This document shows positions 1 to 8,991 of a stretch of 64,000 nucleotides of DNA, piece by piece. The translations under genes were made by a program, and so were the position numbers. This DNA is from Streptomyces liliifuscus (GTDB lineage: Bacteria > Actinomycetota > Actinomycetes > Streptomycetales > Streptomycetaceae): assembly GCF_016598615.1 (NCBI RefSeq), contig NZ_CP066831.1, positions 4,464,001 to 4,528,000 of the forward strand. The letters run 5' to 3'. Under the pieces are notes generated by a model that was given only the letters and a program-made list of their open reading frames with translations, made no database searches and had not been told where the DNA came from. Within the stretch, counting starts at the first letter, position 1, and each line of letters starts with the position of its first letter.

Positions 1-2
1 CC

Positions 3-233
3 GCGGTCATGGCCCGGCTCCCGCACCCGTCCACGCGTTCCGGCGAGTACGCCCAGGGCGACCCACCCCGCCTCCCGCCCGCCCCCGAGGACTCCGTACC
101 GCGGCCGCCCCAGCAGGGGCACCACGACGTACTCCTGCGCCGCCTCAGGGAGTTGGGCGAACTGCACCGCGACGGCGTGCTCACGGACGAGGAGTTCGCG
201 ACGACGAAGGCGGCGGTGCTGCGGGACTTCTGA
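3..233 (+). CDS. SHOCT-domain protein, C-terminal fragment
   Basis: The reading frame is open to the left edge of the window, so this is probably the end of a longer gene rather than a 74-residue protein starting at the ATG at 9. The last ~33 residues (LLRRLRELGELHRDGVLTDE onward, then EFATTKAAVL) match the SHOCT motif, a short C-terminal helical hairpin thought to mediate oligomerisation. The preceding ~40 residues are a Pro/Arg-rich linker. In streptomycetes such tails often end DUF4429-type proteins, but the upstream domain is outside the window, so function cannot be assigned. Confidence 0.6.
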   Translation, partial: AVMARLPHPSTRSGEYAQGDPPRLPPAPEDSVPRPPQQGHHDVLLRRLRELGELHRDGVLTDEEFATTKAAVLRDF

Positions 234-284
234 CACAGGTGACTCGGGAATTCCGACTCGCGCCTTCCGACTGGGGAGATCGGG

Positions 285-1079
285 CTAGCTGAGGAGATCG
301 GGTTCGCTGCGGCTGATGTCCTGCCACAGCGGCTGGTAGTTGATCCACGCCACCAGATCCCCGCCGAGCTGCTCCCGCGTCGCGACCGCCTGCTTGTGGT
401 CGATGAGCAGGGGACGGCCCGCCGCGCACGCGGTCAGCTGCACCTGGCACGAGCGCTCCATCGACAGGAACCACCAGGCCGCCGCGTCCACCGAGTCGCC
501 GACGGTCAGCAGCCCGTGGTTGCGCAGCACGAGCGCCTTGCGGGTGCCGAGCGCGGAGGCGATCCGCCGCCCCTCCTCGGCATCCACGGCGACCCCCGAG
601 TACGCGTCGTACAGCGCGTGGTCCTCGTAGAACGCGCAGCTCTCCTGGGTGATCGGGTCGAGCAGGTCGCCGAGCGCGGACAGCGCGCGGCCGTGCACCG
701 AGTGGCAGTGGGCCACCGCGACGACGTCCGGCCGGGCGGCGTGCACCTGGGCGTGCACGGTGAACGCCGCCTGGTTCACGTGATAGCGGCCCTCGATCAC
801 CTGCCCGTCCTCGTTGGCCATGACCAGATCACCGACCGTGACGTGCTTGAACGGCATTCCGAACGGATTGACCCAGAAACAGTTGCTGTACTCCGGATCG
901 CGCGCGGTGATGTGACCGGAGACCCCGTCCTCGAACCCGAGCCGGCCGAAGAGCCGCAGCGCGCCCGCCAGGCGTTCCTTGCGGTGCCGCCGCTCGTCGT
1001 CGAGCGACTCGTGCATGGGCGGCATGGCGAACCGCAGCCGGTCGGTGGGAAGCGGCAGGGGCGGTGTGGGCCCGTGCAT
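285..1079 (-). CDS. Class II aldolase/adducin-family protein
   Basis: 264 residues, the usual length for the family of zinc-dependent aldolases and epimerases acting on sugar phosphates and related hydroxy-acids. The metal-binding signature is visible as AVAHCHSVHG (two His) and a third His in the later RNHGLL motif; GHITARDP near residue 57 is the typical N-terminal family motif. The ATG at 1079 is supported by a GGAGGA Shine-Dalgarno 5-6 nt upstream. The gene is isolated and divergent from the next plus-strand genes. Substrate cannot be read from the sequence; adducin-like members without proven aldolase activity are common. Confidence 0.85.
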   Translation of the reverse strand: MHGPTPPLPLPTDRLRFAMPPMHESLDDERRHRKERLAGALRLFGRLGFEDGVSGHITARDPEYSNCFWVNPFGMPFKHVTVGDLVMANEDGQVIEGRYHVNQAAFTVHAQVHAARPDVVAVAHCHSVHGRALSALGDLLDPITQESCAFYEDHALYDAYSGVAVDAEEGRRIASALGTRKALVLRNHGLLTVGDSVDAAAWWFLSMERSCQVQLTACAAGRPLLIDHKQAVATREQLGGDLVAWINYQPLWQDISRSEPDLLS

Positions 1080-1265
1080 ATGTCCTCCAGCCCTGAGGTA
1101 CGGACTCCGTACGTGTTTACGGGCGGGAAGTTACCGGCGGTCAGCGCAGGAGAACAGAGATGTTCGTGAAGAGAGTGCACAACCGTTGCACGGGGTCGCT
1201 GGTCTGCCTGTCTGGAGCCAACTATTCGGTCGGGCACCTGCACCGACGCCCCCTGGAGGACCCCC

Positions 1266-1331
1266 GTGCGCAGTCACCCCCCTACGCTGCGCGGACCGCG
1301 TCCCGCGACCGCACCCCCCACCAGCCCATGA
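1266..1331 (+). CDS. Possible 21-residue translationally coupled leader peptide
   Basis: A GTG at 1266 sits 5 nt after a good GGAGGA Shine-Dalgarno (1255-1260) and opens a 21-codon frame rich in Pro, Arg and Thr. Its TGA (1329-1331) overlaps the ATG of the downstream gene (1328-1330) as ATGA. The downstream ATG has no convincing ribosome site of its own, so translation of the mini-frame would be needed to deliver ribosomes to it. No family is recognised. It could be an accidental frame. Confidence 0.35.
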   Translation: MRSHPPTLRGPRPATAPPTSP

Positions 1332-1876
1332 AGAGAAACGAGCGCCTTGTCACAGGCATGCTCAGACAGATCGCCACGCGCGACGTGGTCGTCCTGGACG
1401 ACCTCGGCGGATCACCCCGCCGCCTCGCCGCGCTCACCTACATCGCCGTGCAGTACGGATTCCGGTACGAGGAGACGAGCAGACTCGGCCAGACACTTCA
1501 GGTCCGCCTGACCCGCGACCCCCGCCCCGAGGCCCGTGAACGCAGCACGGCCGCCCTCGGCCGCCTCGCCGCGGGCCGCGCTCCGGGCATGCGCCCGGGC
1601 ACGCTCAAACCGCTGCCCGACGTGGCGCCCGCGGTCGGGCTGCTCAAGGCCCGTATCGAGTTCGACTCGCTGGCCGACGACCTGGACTGGCGCCGCAAGG
1701 CAGTCTTCATGACCGCCAGCGCGGCCCTCATGGCGCTACTGCTGATCCCCGCGGGCTGGAGGGCCTCGCTCGCCGCGAGCGCCACCATGGCCGCGGTGTT
1801 CGCGGTCTTCCTGCGCCTGGAGGTGATACGGAAGGACCGGCTGGCCCGGCGGCTGCGCTCGGCGGGGCTGATCTGA
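1328..1876 (+). CDS. Small membrane protein of unknown function
   Basis: 182 residues from the ATG at 1328, chosen because an upstream mini-frame with a strong ribosome site ends over it (ATGA). An in-frame start exists further up at 1160 but lies in the promoter zone shared with the divergent aldolase and would add a poorly coding stretch. Residues 1-120 are soluble and basic. Two hydrophobic helices follow at about 125-142 and 147-163, then an Arg/Lys-rich cytoplasmic tail (RKDRLARRLRS). This predicts a hairpin in the membrane with both ends inside. I do not recognise the family. Confidence 0.65.
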   Translation: MKRNERLVTGMLRQIATRDVVVLDDLGGSPRRLAALTYIAVQYGFRYEETSRLGQTLQVRLTRDPRPEARERSTAALGRLAAGRAPGMRPGTLKPLPDVAPAVGLLKARIEFDSLADDLDWRRKAVFMTASAALMALLLIPAGWRASLAASATMAAVFAVFLRLEVIRKDRLARRLRSAGLI

Positions 1877-1947
1877 GCGACCCGCCCGGGGAATCCGCCG
1901 CCGCAAAGGCGACAGCAGATGTCCGGTATCGGCGCCAGACTCGTCGT

Positions 1948-2430
1948 ATGACTCGCACGACATCGAACTGGGCAGCCGTCACCGCCGCGGAACCGGACCT
2001 CGCCAAGACCGTCGAGGACCGGTTCGCGGCCTTCACGCACCACATCGTGGCGACCCTCCGCAAGGACGGGTCGCCACGCACCTCGGGACTCGAAGTGCGT
2101 TTCCTGAACGGGGAGTTGTGGCTCGGCATGATGCCGGACTCGCTCAAGGCGCTGGACCTGCGCCGCGACCCGCGCTTCGCCCTGCAGGCGAATCCGGGTC
2201 CGGGCACGGAGATGGCGGGCGGCGACGTACGGATCGCGGGCCGGGCCGTCGAGGTCGAGGACCCGGCGGAGCGCTCCCGGTACGCCGAAGAGGTGGAACC
2301 GCCGGAGCCGTTCCACCTCTTCCGCACCGAGCTGACGGAGGTCGTACGGACCTACATCGAGGACGACACGTATCTGGTCGTCGAGATCTGGAAGCCCGGA
2401 GAGCCGGTGCGGACCCTCAAACGGACGTGA
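1948..2430 (+). CDS. Pyridoxamine 5'-phosphate oxidase-family protein
   Basis: 160 residues, typical for split-barrel flavin-binding proteins of the PNPOx-like clan. The N-terminal half carries the characteristic strand pattern around HIVATLRKDGSPRTSGLEV and the strand with ELWLGM, where FMN or F420 contacts are made in relatives. Most such actinobacterial proteins are F420- or FMN-dependent reductases, or heme/flavin binders, rather than true pyridoxine oxidases. The start at 1948 has no strong ribosome site. It is monocistronic and convergent with guaA, whose stop is 18 bp away. Confidence 0.75.
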   Translation: MTRTTSNWAAVTAAEPDLAKTVEDRFAAFTHHIVATLRKDGSPRTSGLEVRFLNGELWLGMMPDSLKALDLRRDPRFALQANPGPGTEMAGGDVRIAGRAVEVEDPAERSRYAEEVEPPEPFHLFRTELTEVVRTYIEDDTYLVVEIWKPGEPVRTLKRT

Positions 2431-2448
2431 GCTTCACGGCCTGCGGGT

Positions 2449-4023
<1,575 letters not shown>

Positions 4024-4074
4024 GGTTTGCCTTCCGGCGGTTCAGCAGGGATGTGCCTCCGAGTCTAACCGGGC

Positions 4075-4340
4075 CTCCGGAGCCGACGTCCCGTCCCTGG
4101 GGGCTCCGCCCCCCGGCCCCCGTGTCACACCGGGGCTCCGCCCCGGACCCCGTGAGGTGCGACTTCGGGTGCGGGTGCGCTGTGGCTGGTCGCGCAGTTC
4201 CCCGCGCCCCTGAAAAACTCAGCCCCTCCTGCGGCCCCCTAAGTCTCAGCCTCTCCGGCGTTTGAGGAGCGGGGGTTCGGGGGCGGAGCCCCTGAGTCGG
4301 GAACGGGTAGGGGCGGCGGGGGCGAGAGAACCGTCTCAGC
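4075..4340. repeat. Gap with two dispersed intergenic repeat families
   Basis: The region between guaA and the chorismate mutase leader is built of repeats found elsewhere in the window. A copy of the 'tggtcgcgcagttccccgcg' element lies at about 4185-4214. A second family (CTCCGGCGTTTGAGGAGCGG and the following GGGTAGGGGCGGCGGGGGCG) lies at about 4245-4328 and is almost identical to 48670-48750. Short hairpins such as CCGGGGC-TCC-GCCCCGG occur near 4129-4145. No convincing coding frame is present. Such elements are common in Streptomyces intergenic DNA and may act as terminators. Confidence 0.75.
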
Positions 4341-4387
4341 ATCCGAGCGCGCTTGGCCGACGGCCGCCCCCCGGGCATACTGCTCCC

Positions 4388-4459
4388 ATGCTCACGCACA
4401 AGACCTTCGTCTTTACCTATGGCAACCGGCCCACCGGCTGCCATGGTCGTGCTGCTTGA
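4388..4459 (+). CDS. Putative Phe/Tyr leader peptide of an attenuator
   Basis: A 23-codon frame begins ATG at 4388 and reads MLTHKTFVFTYGNRPTGCHG, then RAA and TGA. Codons 7, 9 and 11 are Phe (TTC), Phe (TTT) and Tyr (TAT). TTT and TAT are rare in this GC-rich genome. The aromatic run lies directly before a hairpin at 4419-4444, and a long terminator-like stem follows at 4479-4515, upstream of a chorismate mutase. Phe and Tyr are end products of the pathway that the mutase feeds. No strong Shine-Dalgarno is visible before 4388, which lowers confidence. Confidence 0.5.
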   Translation: MLTHKTFVFTYGNRPTGCHGRAA

Positions 4460-4515
4460 GCAACTGACAAGCGACTTCCGAGGCGCCCCGGGCCGACAAG
4501 GCCCGGGGCGCCTCG
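4419..4515 (+). promoter_or_regulatory. Candidate transcription attenuator before chorismate mutase
   Basis: Two stems are visible. The first pairs ATGGCA (4419-4424) with TGCCAT (4439-4444), with an inner CCGG/CCGG pairing; it starts at the last Tyr codon of the leader peptide. The second is a perfect 16-bp GC stem, 4479-4494 with 4500-4515, loop GACAA, followed by GGTTT. The spacing (aromatic codons, pause hairpin, terminator stem, structural gene) matches ribosome-mediated attenuation. A classical poly-U tract is missing, and I could not define a clear competing antiterminator by eye. Confidence 0.5.
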
Positions 4516-4568
4516 CGGTTTCCGGACCTTGCCGCTCCGGGGCACCCCACCCCAAGAGGAGCCCCAAG

Positions 4569-4877
4569 ATGAGCACAGCCGCCGACACGACCACCCACAC
4601 CTCCACGGACCGGACCGGCGCCCGAACAGAAGAGGCCGCCGACGTCATCGCCGGCGCCCGCGAACGCATCGACACCCTCGACGACCGGATCATCGGCCTC
4701 GTCCAGGAGCGCATGGCGATCTCGGCGGTCATCCAGGAGGCCCGGATCGCCTCCGGAGGGCGCCGGGTCAACCTGTCCCGCGAGATGGACGTACTCGGCC
4801 ACTACAGGGACGCGCTCGGCAAGCCGGGCACCTCGCTCGCGATGACCCTCCTGGAGCTGTGCCGGGGCCGCATCTGA
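4569..4877 (+). CDS. Chorismate mutase, AroQ type
   Basis: 102 residues. It rearranges chorismate to prephenate, the committed step to phenylalanine and tyrosine. The single AroQ all-helical domain starts with RERIDTLDDRIIGLVQERMA (the helix 1 Arg and the D-x-I/L motif are typical) and continues through SREMDVLGHYRDALG, with the C-terminal LLELCRGRI. The ATG at 4569 has AGAGGAG seven bases upstream. The frame extends further upstream but would then run through a perfect 16-bp stem, so the short form is preferred. About 35 N-terminal residues are disordered and Thr-rich. Expression is probably controlled by the preceding leader. Confidence 0.88.
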   Translation: MSTAADTTTHTSTDRTGARTEEAADVIAGARERIDTLDDRIIGLVQERMAISAVIQEARIASGGRRVNLSREMDVLGHYRDALGKPGTSLAMTLLELCRGRI

Positions 4878-5078
4878 GAACCGCGCCCGACGGCCGTGCC
4901 CGAGGATGCTGAGGACGGGCGGGACCCCCGTACGACACCCGCGTACGACGGACGTCCGGTGCACGCACGTACGCATGTCCTCTCACCCGTACGGCGCGTG
5001 ACCGCCCCTCGGCGGGCTTCGTTGGTCCCGGTGTCCGTGTCAGCCAGGGGCGGGCCCGAAGAACCACGCGTGGCTCCG

Positions 5079-5201
5079 CTGGAACGATGAGGCGTACGGA
5101 TGTGCGCCGTGGGACCTCGTTCCAGAGAAGTGACCGGACGGCAGGGGACAGCAGCCCGGTCACCCAAGAGAGGTCGGCTCCGGGGACGCTCGGAGCCGAC
5201 C
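5079..5201. other. Three consecutive hairpins, possible structured RNA
   Basis: In a gap without a convincing gene, three stems follow each other. Outer CTGGAACGA (5079-5087) pairs with TCGTTCCAG (5117-5125) and encloses a 7-bp stem GGCGTAC/GTGCGCC. GTGACCGG (5130-5137) pairs with CCGGTCAC (5156-5163). GGTCGGCTCCG (5172-5182) pairs with CGGAGCCGACC (5191-5201). A 10-bp palindrome CCACGCGTGG precedes at 5064. The array lies between the chorismate mutase and 6C RNA. Either strand could be transcribed. One of the stems could simply be the mutase terminator. Confidence 0.45.
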
Positions 5202-5324
5202 GGCGGAATCTGTGCAAGGGCGGTCGAAACGGTTGCGGAGGCCGCGGCCCATCGAGCACGATGTTCGGAACTACCCCCAGGTTCCAGAGCAGACAACAGC
5301 ATTGGATCGTCTTACCGCCATTGG

Positions 5325-5481
5325 TCGAGACCATGCGCACTCCCCCCGTGCGCCGGGGCGCCGACCGGGCGGAGAAGCCAGTAAACGGCGCACCCCCCGG
5401 CGCCGTCCCGCAGGCACCGGCGCTGCCCTGACGTCGGTGCTGACCACGAAGGGCCCCGCGGTTGTCCCGCGGGGCCCTTCG
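5325..5481 (+). ncRNA. 6C small RNA
   Basis: Two adjacent stem-loops each expose a run of six cytosines, the defining feature of the actinobacterial 6C RNA family. GCGCAC (5335-5340) pairs with GTGCGC (5348-5353) around TCCCCCC. ACGGCGC (5385-5391) pairs with GCGCCGT (5400-5406) around ACCCCCCG. The spacer contains AGCCAGTAAACGG. A strong terminator at 5447-5481 would end the transcript. The exposed C loops are thought to base-pair with G-rich ribosome sites of target mRNAs; the mycobacterial member is B11. The 5' end is an estimate, since I cannot identify the promoter with confidence. Confidence 0.8.
5447..5481. terminator. Bidirectional terminator
   Basis: CGAAGGGCCCCGCG (5447-5460) pairs perfectly with 5468-5481. 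It can end the 6C RNA from the left and the lipoprotein operon from the right. Confidence 0.8.
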
Positions 5482-5528
5482 CCTGTCCCGTACGCCGTGC
5501 GGCCGGTCCCGTGTCCCGGGCCGTCCGG

Positions 5529-6359
5529 TCAGGCGGTCGTCCTCTTCAGCTTGGCGAGCTGCGCCTCGACGAGTTCGGCCGGGACCTCGACCTCGTCGGC
5601 GTCCAGCATGTTCATCGAGCTGAAGGCCACCAGCGTCGAACCGTCACGCACGACCGTGTACGCGGCCGGGACCTCCGCCCCCTCGATGGAGGCGACCAGC
5701 CGGAAAGCGACGGACTCGTCGCCCAGCTTCGGATCGTCCAGCGCCTCGACCTCGGAGTAGTCGTAGCCGACGTACTGGTAGGCAGTGCACTCGCCCGTCG
5801 CCTTGCGCAGCCCGGCGAGCACGTCGTCGGCCTCGCCCGATCCGTACGAGAGCAGCGCGAGCGTGGTCACCGAGGCGTTCGTCTCGTCCTTGGCCGTGAC
5901 TCCGCGGCTGAGGGAGGTCCGTGAGACCGGGTCGGTGGTGAACAGGAACATGTCGGCGACCGGCTGGCACTTGGCCGGGCCCGCCGGGGAGGACGCCCCC
6001 TGGAGGTCGGCGGATCCCGCCCCCTCGACCTTGTACCCCTTGACGTCACCCGTCGTGAGCGCCGCCTTCTTCAACTGCGCCCGGGTCAGGGGCCCGTCCG
6101 CGTCCGGGGCGACCGAGGAGCCGTCCTTGCCCGGCGCCTTCGCCTTGTCCTCGGCCCCGTCCCCACCCTCGTTCTTGTCCTTCGCCTGCTCCTTCGCCCC
6201 GCCGGCCGACTGTGCGGCGGCCGGCGTCCGTGCCGCCTTCTTGTCCTTGTCGCCGCCGCCCGCGCACGCCGAGGCGCATCCGAGGCCTGCCACGACCGAT
6301 GCGGCCACCAGGGTCCGCACGATCCTTCTGCTCACGCCCGTACTCATGTCCGTACTCAT
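5529..6359 (-). CDS. Secreted lipoprotein, paralogue of 15994-16824
   Basis: 276 residues from the ATG at 6359, whose ATGA overlaps the stop of the upstream gene and has AGGA just before it. An n-region RRIVRT, a hydrophobic core and Cys residues in GLGCASACAGG indicate an exported, probably lipid-anchored protein; the lipobox is not ideal (GLGC or ASAC). A charged Lys/Ala/Asp linker follows. The mature domain contains TTGDVKGYKV, a single mid-domain CQPVADM and a C-terminal VPAELVEAQLAKL. The same motifs occur in the lipoprotein at 15994-16824. Function is unknown; the pair is probably a sensor or substrate-binding lipoprotein family. The ATGAGTACGG start region is tandemly duplicated. Confidence 0.8.
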   Translation of the reverse strand: MSTDMSTGVSRRIVRTLVAASVVAGLGCASACAGGGDKDKKAARTPAAAQSAGGAKEQAKDKNEGGDGAEDKAKAPGKDGSSVAPDADGPLTRAQLKKAALTTGDVKGYKVEGAGSADLQGASSPAGPAKCQPVADMFLFTTDPVSRTSLSRGVTAKDETNASVTTLALLSYGSGEADDVLAGLRKATGECTAYQYVGYDYSEVEALDDPKLGDESVAFRLVASIEGAEVPAAYTVVRDGSTLVAFSSMNMLDADEVEVPAELVEAQLAKLKRTTA

Positions 6360-7534
6360 GTCCTGGACACGGTTCCACACTCTTCCGTCCCGGACTTCCC
6401 GATGTCCCGGCTGCGGTCGTACGGGTCGGTCGTGGGCCCGCTCGGCGGCGCGCCCGTGGGATCGGCCGAGTCGAACTGCGGGTGCAGGAAGCCGTCGTAG
6501 ATGTCGCAGGCGGAGTTGGCGAGGTCCTGGTCGTGGCGGTTGACCGAGAGCCGGCCCGGGGTGACCTCGTACTTCGCCGGGTCGAGGAGCTCCAGGTCGA
6601 GGACGCGGCGGACGATGGTGCGGGAGACCTCGGTGGAGTCCGGGTCGGCGGGGGCCAGCGCGTAGACGAAGGTGTAGTCGGCGTGGATGGCGACACCACC
6701 GTCCCGGCCCGCCTTGAAGGTCGTACGACCACGGGTCTTGACCACGTCGCCGACGAGCCGCACCTCGTCCGGGTCGAAGCGGCTGAAGAGCCAGAGCGGG
6801 TCGCTGTTCTTGCCGGGCTTGCGGAGCCAGGACCTCGCGTCGGCGATCATGTCCGGCTGCTTGGGGTCGAGGATCTTGTCGAGCGTGGTCTCGGGGGTGC
6901 CGCCGAGCAGGGTCTTGCGGTCGAGGTTCGCGTCGACGAGCAGGGACTTGGTCTGCGCCAGGGCCTTGGCCACCTGGTCCTTGCCGAACGCGCCGACCGG
7001 CTTGGCCTCCGGCAGGACGATTCCGGCCACGCCGTCGGCGTACCGCACGGCCGGGGAGCCGGCGAACGGCTTGTCCAGCGTGGGCGTTCCGGGCGCGTTC
7101 GAGGGGGCGTTCGTCGGGGCCGCGGTCTCGTCGGGCAGCGGGTTCGCCGACTGCGTGTCCGTGCCGGTGCCGAAGGGGTCACCCGGCAGCAGGGACGGCT
7201 TCATGGCCACCACGGCCAGAGCGATCGCCAGCACGACGCCGATGATCGTCCACACCTTGCGCCGCCGGGCCTTCTGCCCGTTCATCTCCTGCCAGGCGGG
7301 CCCGGTGCGCCACCCCGGGGGCAGCTCGCCGCGCGCCTCCTGCTGCCGCAGCCGTTCGGTCACCATGCGGGCCCGTGCGGACGGCTCCTTGGGTGCCTCG
7401 GACGTACGGATGTCCCGCTCGCTGTCCTGGACGAACTGCGCCCACACATCGTCGGGTATGGACTCCCCGGACTGCCCGGATCTCCCGGACCCCTCGGGCT
7501 CCTCGGGTGACTTCTCCGACGGCTTCTCGGCCAC
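6356..7534 (-). CDS. Single-pass membrane protein of unknown function
   Basis: 392 residues with a GTG start at 7534. The N-terminal ~90 residues are cytosolic and acidic. A basic stop signal KARRRKVW precedes one transmembrane helix at about 94-110. The rest, about 280 residues, would be outside the cell. Two cysteines near the C-terminus (SACDIYDG and EECGT) could form a disulphide. The gene is translationally coupled to the lipoprotein downstream (ATGA), so the two probably act together at the membrane. I do not recognise a named domain. Confidence 0.8.
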   Translation of the reverse strand: MAEKPSEKSPEEPEGSGRSGQSGESIPDDVWAQFVQDSERDIRTSEAPKEPSARARMVTERLRQQEARGELPPGWRTGPAWQEMNGQKARRRKVWTIIGVVLAIALAVVAMKPSLLPGDPFGTGTDTQSANPLPDETAAPTNAPSNAPGTPTLDKPFAGSPAVRYADGVAGIVLPEAKPVGAFGKDQVAKALAQTKSLLVDANLDRKTLLGGTPETTLDKILDPKQPDMIADARSWLRKPGKNSDPLWLFSRFDPDEVRLVGDVVKTRGRTTFKAGRDGGVAIHADYTFVYALAPADPDSTEVSRTIVRRVLDLELLDPAKYEVTPGRLSVNRHDQDLANSACDIYDGFLHPQFDSADPTGAPPSGPTTDPYDRSRDIGKSGTEECGTVSRT

Positions 7535-7790
7535 GGCGCTCGCGCCTCTCCCCCATGATCGACCCGCGGATCGACGTGTTCTTCGAACTACTCGACGGAT
7601 TACTCGACAGACAAACGATGGACAGTTCTAAGGCGTGCGCAAGGGAGTTCACAAGTCCGGGCCTGCTGTGACCCAGCCCACATAAAAATTCTGTGAGTTC
7701 GGGGACAACCCTTTACAGGAGTCACAGGTCTCACTTGCGGAACCAACGGCCGTACCCGCGTACCCCGCACGCGGAGGCCTCCCAACCTCT

Positions 7791-7812
7791 CGTACCGCAA
7801 CGCTGCGGTACG
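7791..7812 (+). promoter_or_regulatory. 5' leader hairpin in the 7535-7832 divergent gap
   Basis: CGTACCGCA (7791-7799) pairs with TGCGGTACG (7804-7812), ending 20 bp before the ATG of the surface protein gene. The rest of the ~300-bp divergent gap holds an AT-richer patch (CATAAAAATTCTG at about 7680) that probably contains the promoters. No gene is seen there. Confidence 0.45.
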
Positions 7813-7832
7813 CCGGACTCTCCGAGGTCTTC

Positions 7833-8834
7833 ATGAAGCTTCGCCGTGTCATGGCCGCCGCGGCCACGACGGCCGTCATAGCTCCGCTCGCGCTGCTGTC
7901 GGCTCCTGCCGCCTTCGCGACCGACCCGACGCCCACCGGCTCCGAGTCCGCGTCCACGACGCCGAGCGCGACGCCGTCCACCACCGAGACGACGACGCCC
8001 AGCGCGACGCCCACGACGACGCCGCCGAGCACCGAGATCCCCTCGGGCACGCCGACCCCGAGCACCAGCACGTCGCCCACCGGGTCGCCGTCCACCTCGC
8101 CCGAGCCGAGCGAGGAGCCGACCGACCCGGACGTCCCGTACTGCGAGGACCTCGACGAGAACTACGGCGACGCCAAGGTCTCCGCGGACATCAAGGGTCT
8201 GCCCGGCAAGATCGTCGCGGGCGACGGCTTCCACAACTTCAAGCTGGTCGTCACCAACGACTCGAAGGCCGACATCAAGGGTGTCGCCTTCTACGCCGAG
8301 ATCGAGAACTACGAGCTCGACGAGGCGAAGTTCCTGAGCCCGTACGTCACGCTGGAGTTCAAGAACACCGAGTCCGGCAAGTGGGAGCGGATCGGCGACG
8401 AGAACTGGGCCGGTGACTACTTCTTCTACGTCGAGTCCCTGAAGGCGAAGGCGAGCGAGAAGGTCGACCTGCGCTTCAGCGTCGACAAGGGCGCCCCGGC
8501 CGGTGACTCGTACTCCTTCGGCTCCGGCGCCTACCTGGACAACATCAAGGGCCAGGACTGCATCGCCGAGGGCTGGGCGCAGTACGACTTCGAGGTGCTG
8601 AAGGCCGGCTCCGCCAACCCGAGCCCGGGCACCGCCCAGCCGGGTGACAACGGCAGCAAGGACCCGGTGAAGAAGCCGCAGGGCAACGTCTCCGAGCTGC
8701 CGACCGGCAACCTCGCCGAGACGGGCTCCAACTCCGCCCTGCCGACCATCGGTCTCGTCGGCGGCGCGGCCGTCGTCGCCGGTGTCGGCGCGGTGTTCGT
8801 CGTCCGCCGCCGCAAGGCCGGCGCCGACGCGTAA
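7833..8834 (+). CDS. Surface protein with LAETG sortase signal
   Basis: 333 residues. A Sec signal peptide (KLRRVMAAAATTAVIAPLAL, cleavage after AFA) leads into a ~75-residue Thr/Ser/Pro stalk with TPSATPTT-like repeats. A compact domain of ~170 residues follows with Ig-like strand pattern (NFKLVVTNDSKADIKGVAFY). The C-terminus has LAETG, a hydrophobic helix and RRRKAGADA, a cell-wall sorting signal of the LAXTG type recognised by class E sortases in streptomycetes. GAGG precedes the ATG. It would be covalently attached to peptidoglycan. Two cysteines in the folded domain may form a disulphide. Confidence 0.85.
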   Translation: MKLRRVMAAAATTAVIAPLALLSAPAAFATDPTPTGSESASTTPSATPSTTETTTPSATPTTTPPSTEIPSGTPTPSTSTSPTGSPSTSPEPSEEPTDPDVPYCEDLDENYGDAKVSADIKGLPGKIVAGDGFHNFKLVVTNDSKADIKGVAFYAEIENYELDEAKFLSPYVTLEFKNTESGKWERIGDENWAGDYFFYVESLKAKASEKVDLRFSVDKGAPAGDSYSFGSGAYLDNIKGQDCIAEGWAQYDFEVLKAGSANPSPGTAQPGDNGSKDPVKKPQGNVSELPTGNLAETGSNSALPTIGLVGGAAVVAGVGAVFVVRRRKAGADA

Positions 8835-8878
8835 GCGCTCCGATGGGTGCGTGTGATTCGTCTGCGGGCCGGTGGGGG

Positions 8879-8907
8879 CCGGTCGCGCAGTTCCCCGCGC
8901 CCCTGAA
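8879..8907. repeat. Dispersed repeat copy
   Basis: Contains GGTCGCGCAGTTCCCCGCGC followed by CCCTGAA, the element also present near 4185, 50438, 55588, 56980 and 59801. It lies just after the LAETG gene. Confidence 0.7.
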
Positions 8908-8950
8908 GGGGCACGGAACGCGTAAGGCGTGATGCGCTTCACGCAAGACA

Positions 8951-8988
8951 CGAAGGACCTGCACTCGGAGGGGGGTGCAGGTCCTTCG
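8951..8988. terminator. Bidirectional terminator
   Basis: CGAAGGACCTGCAC (8951-8964) pairs perfectly with GTGCAGGTCCTTCG (8975-8988), between convergent genes. Confidence 0.85.
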
Positions 8989-8991
8989 TCG

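Noticed and set aside
4353..4568. N-terminal extension of chorismate mutase in the same frame
   Set aside because: It would be translated through a perfect 16-bp stem, lacks family similarity, and a better ribosome site (AGAGGAG) serves the ATG at 4569.
4896..5090. 64-codon frame in the gap before the hairpin array
   Set aside because: Arg/Pro-rich, no ribosome site and no recognisable pattern.
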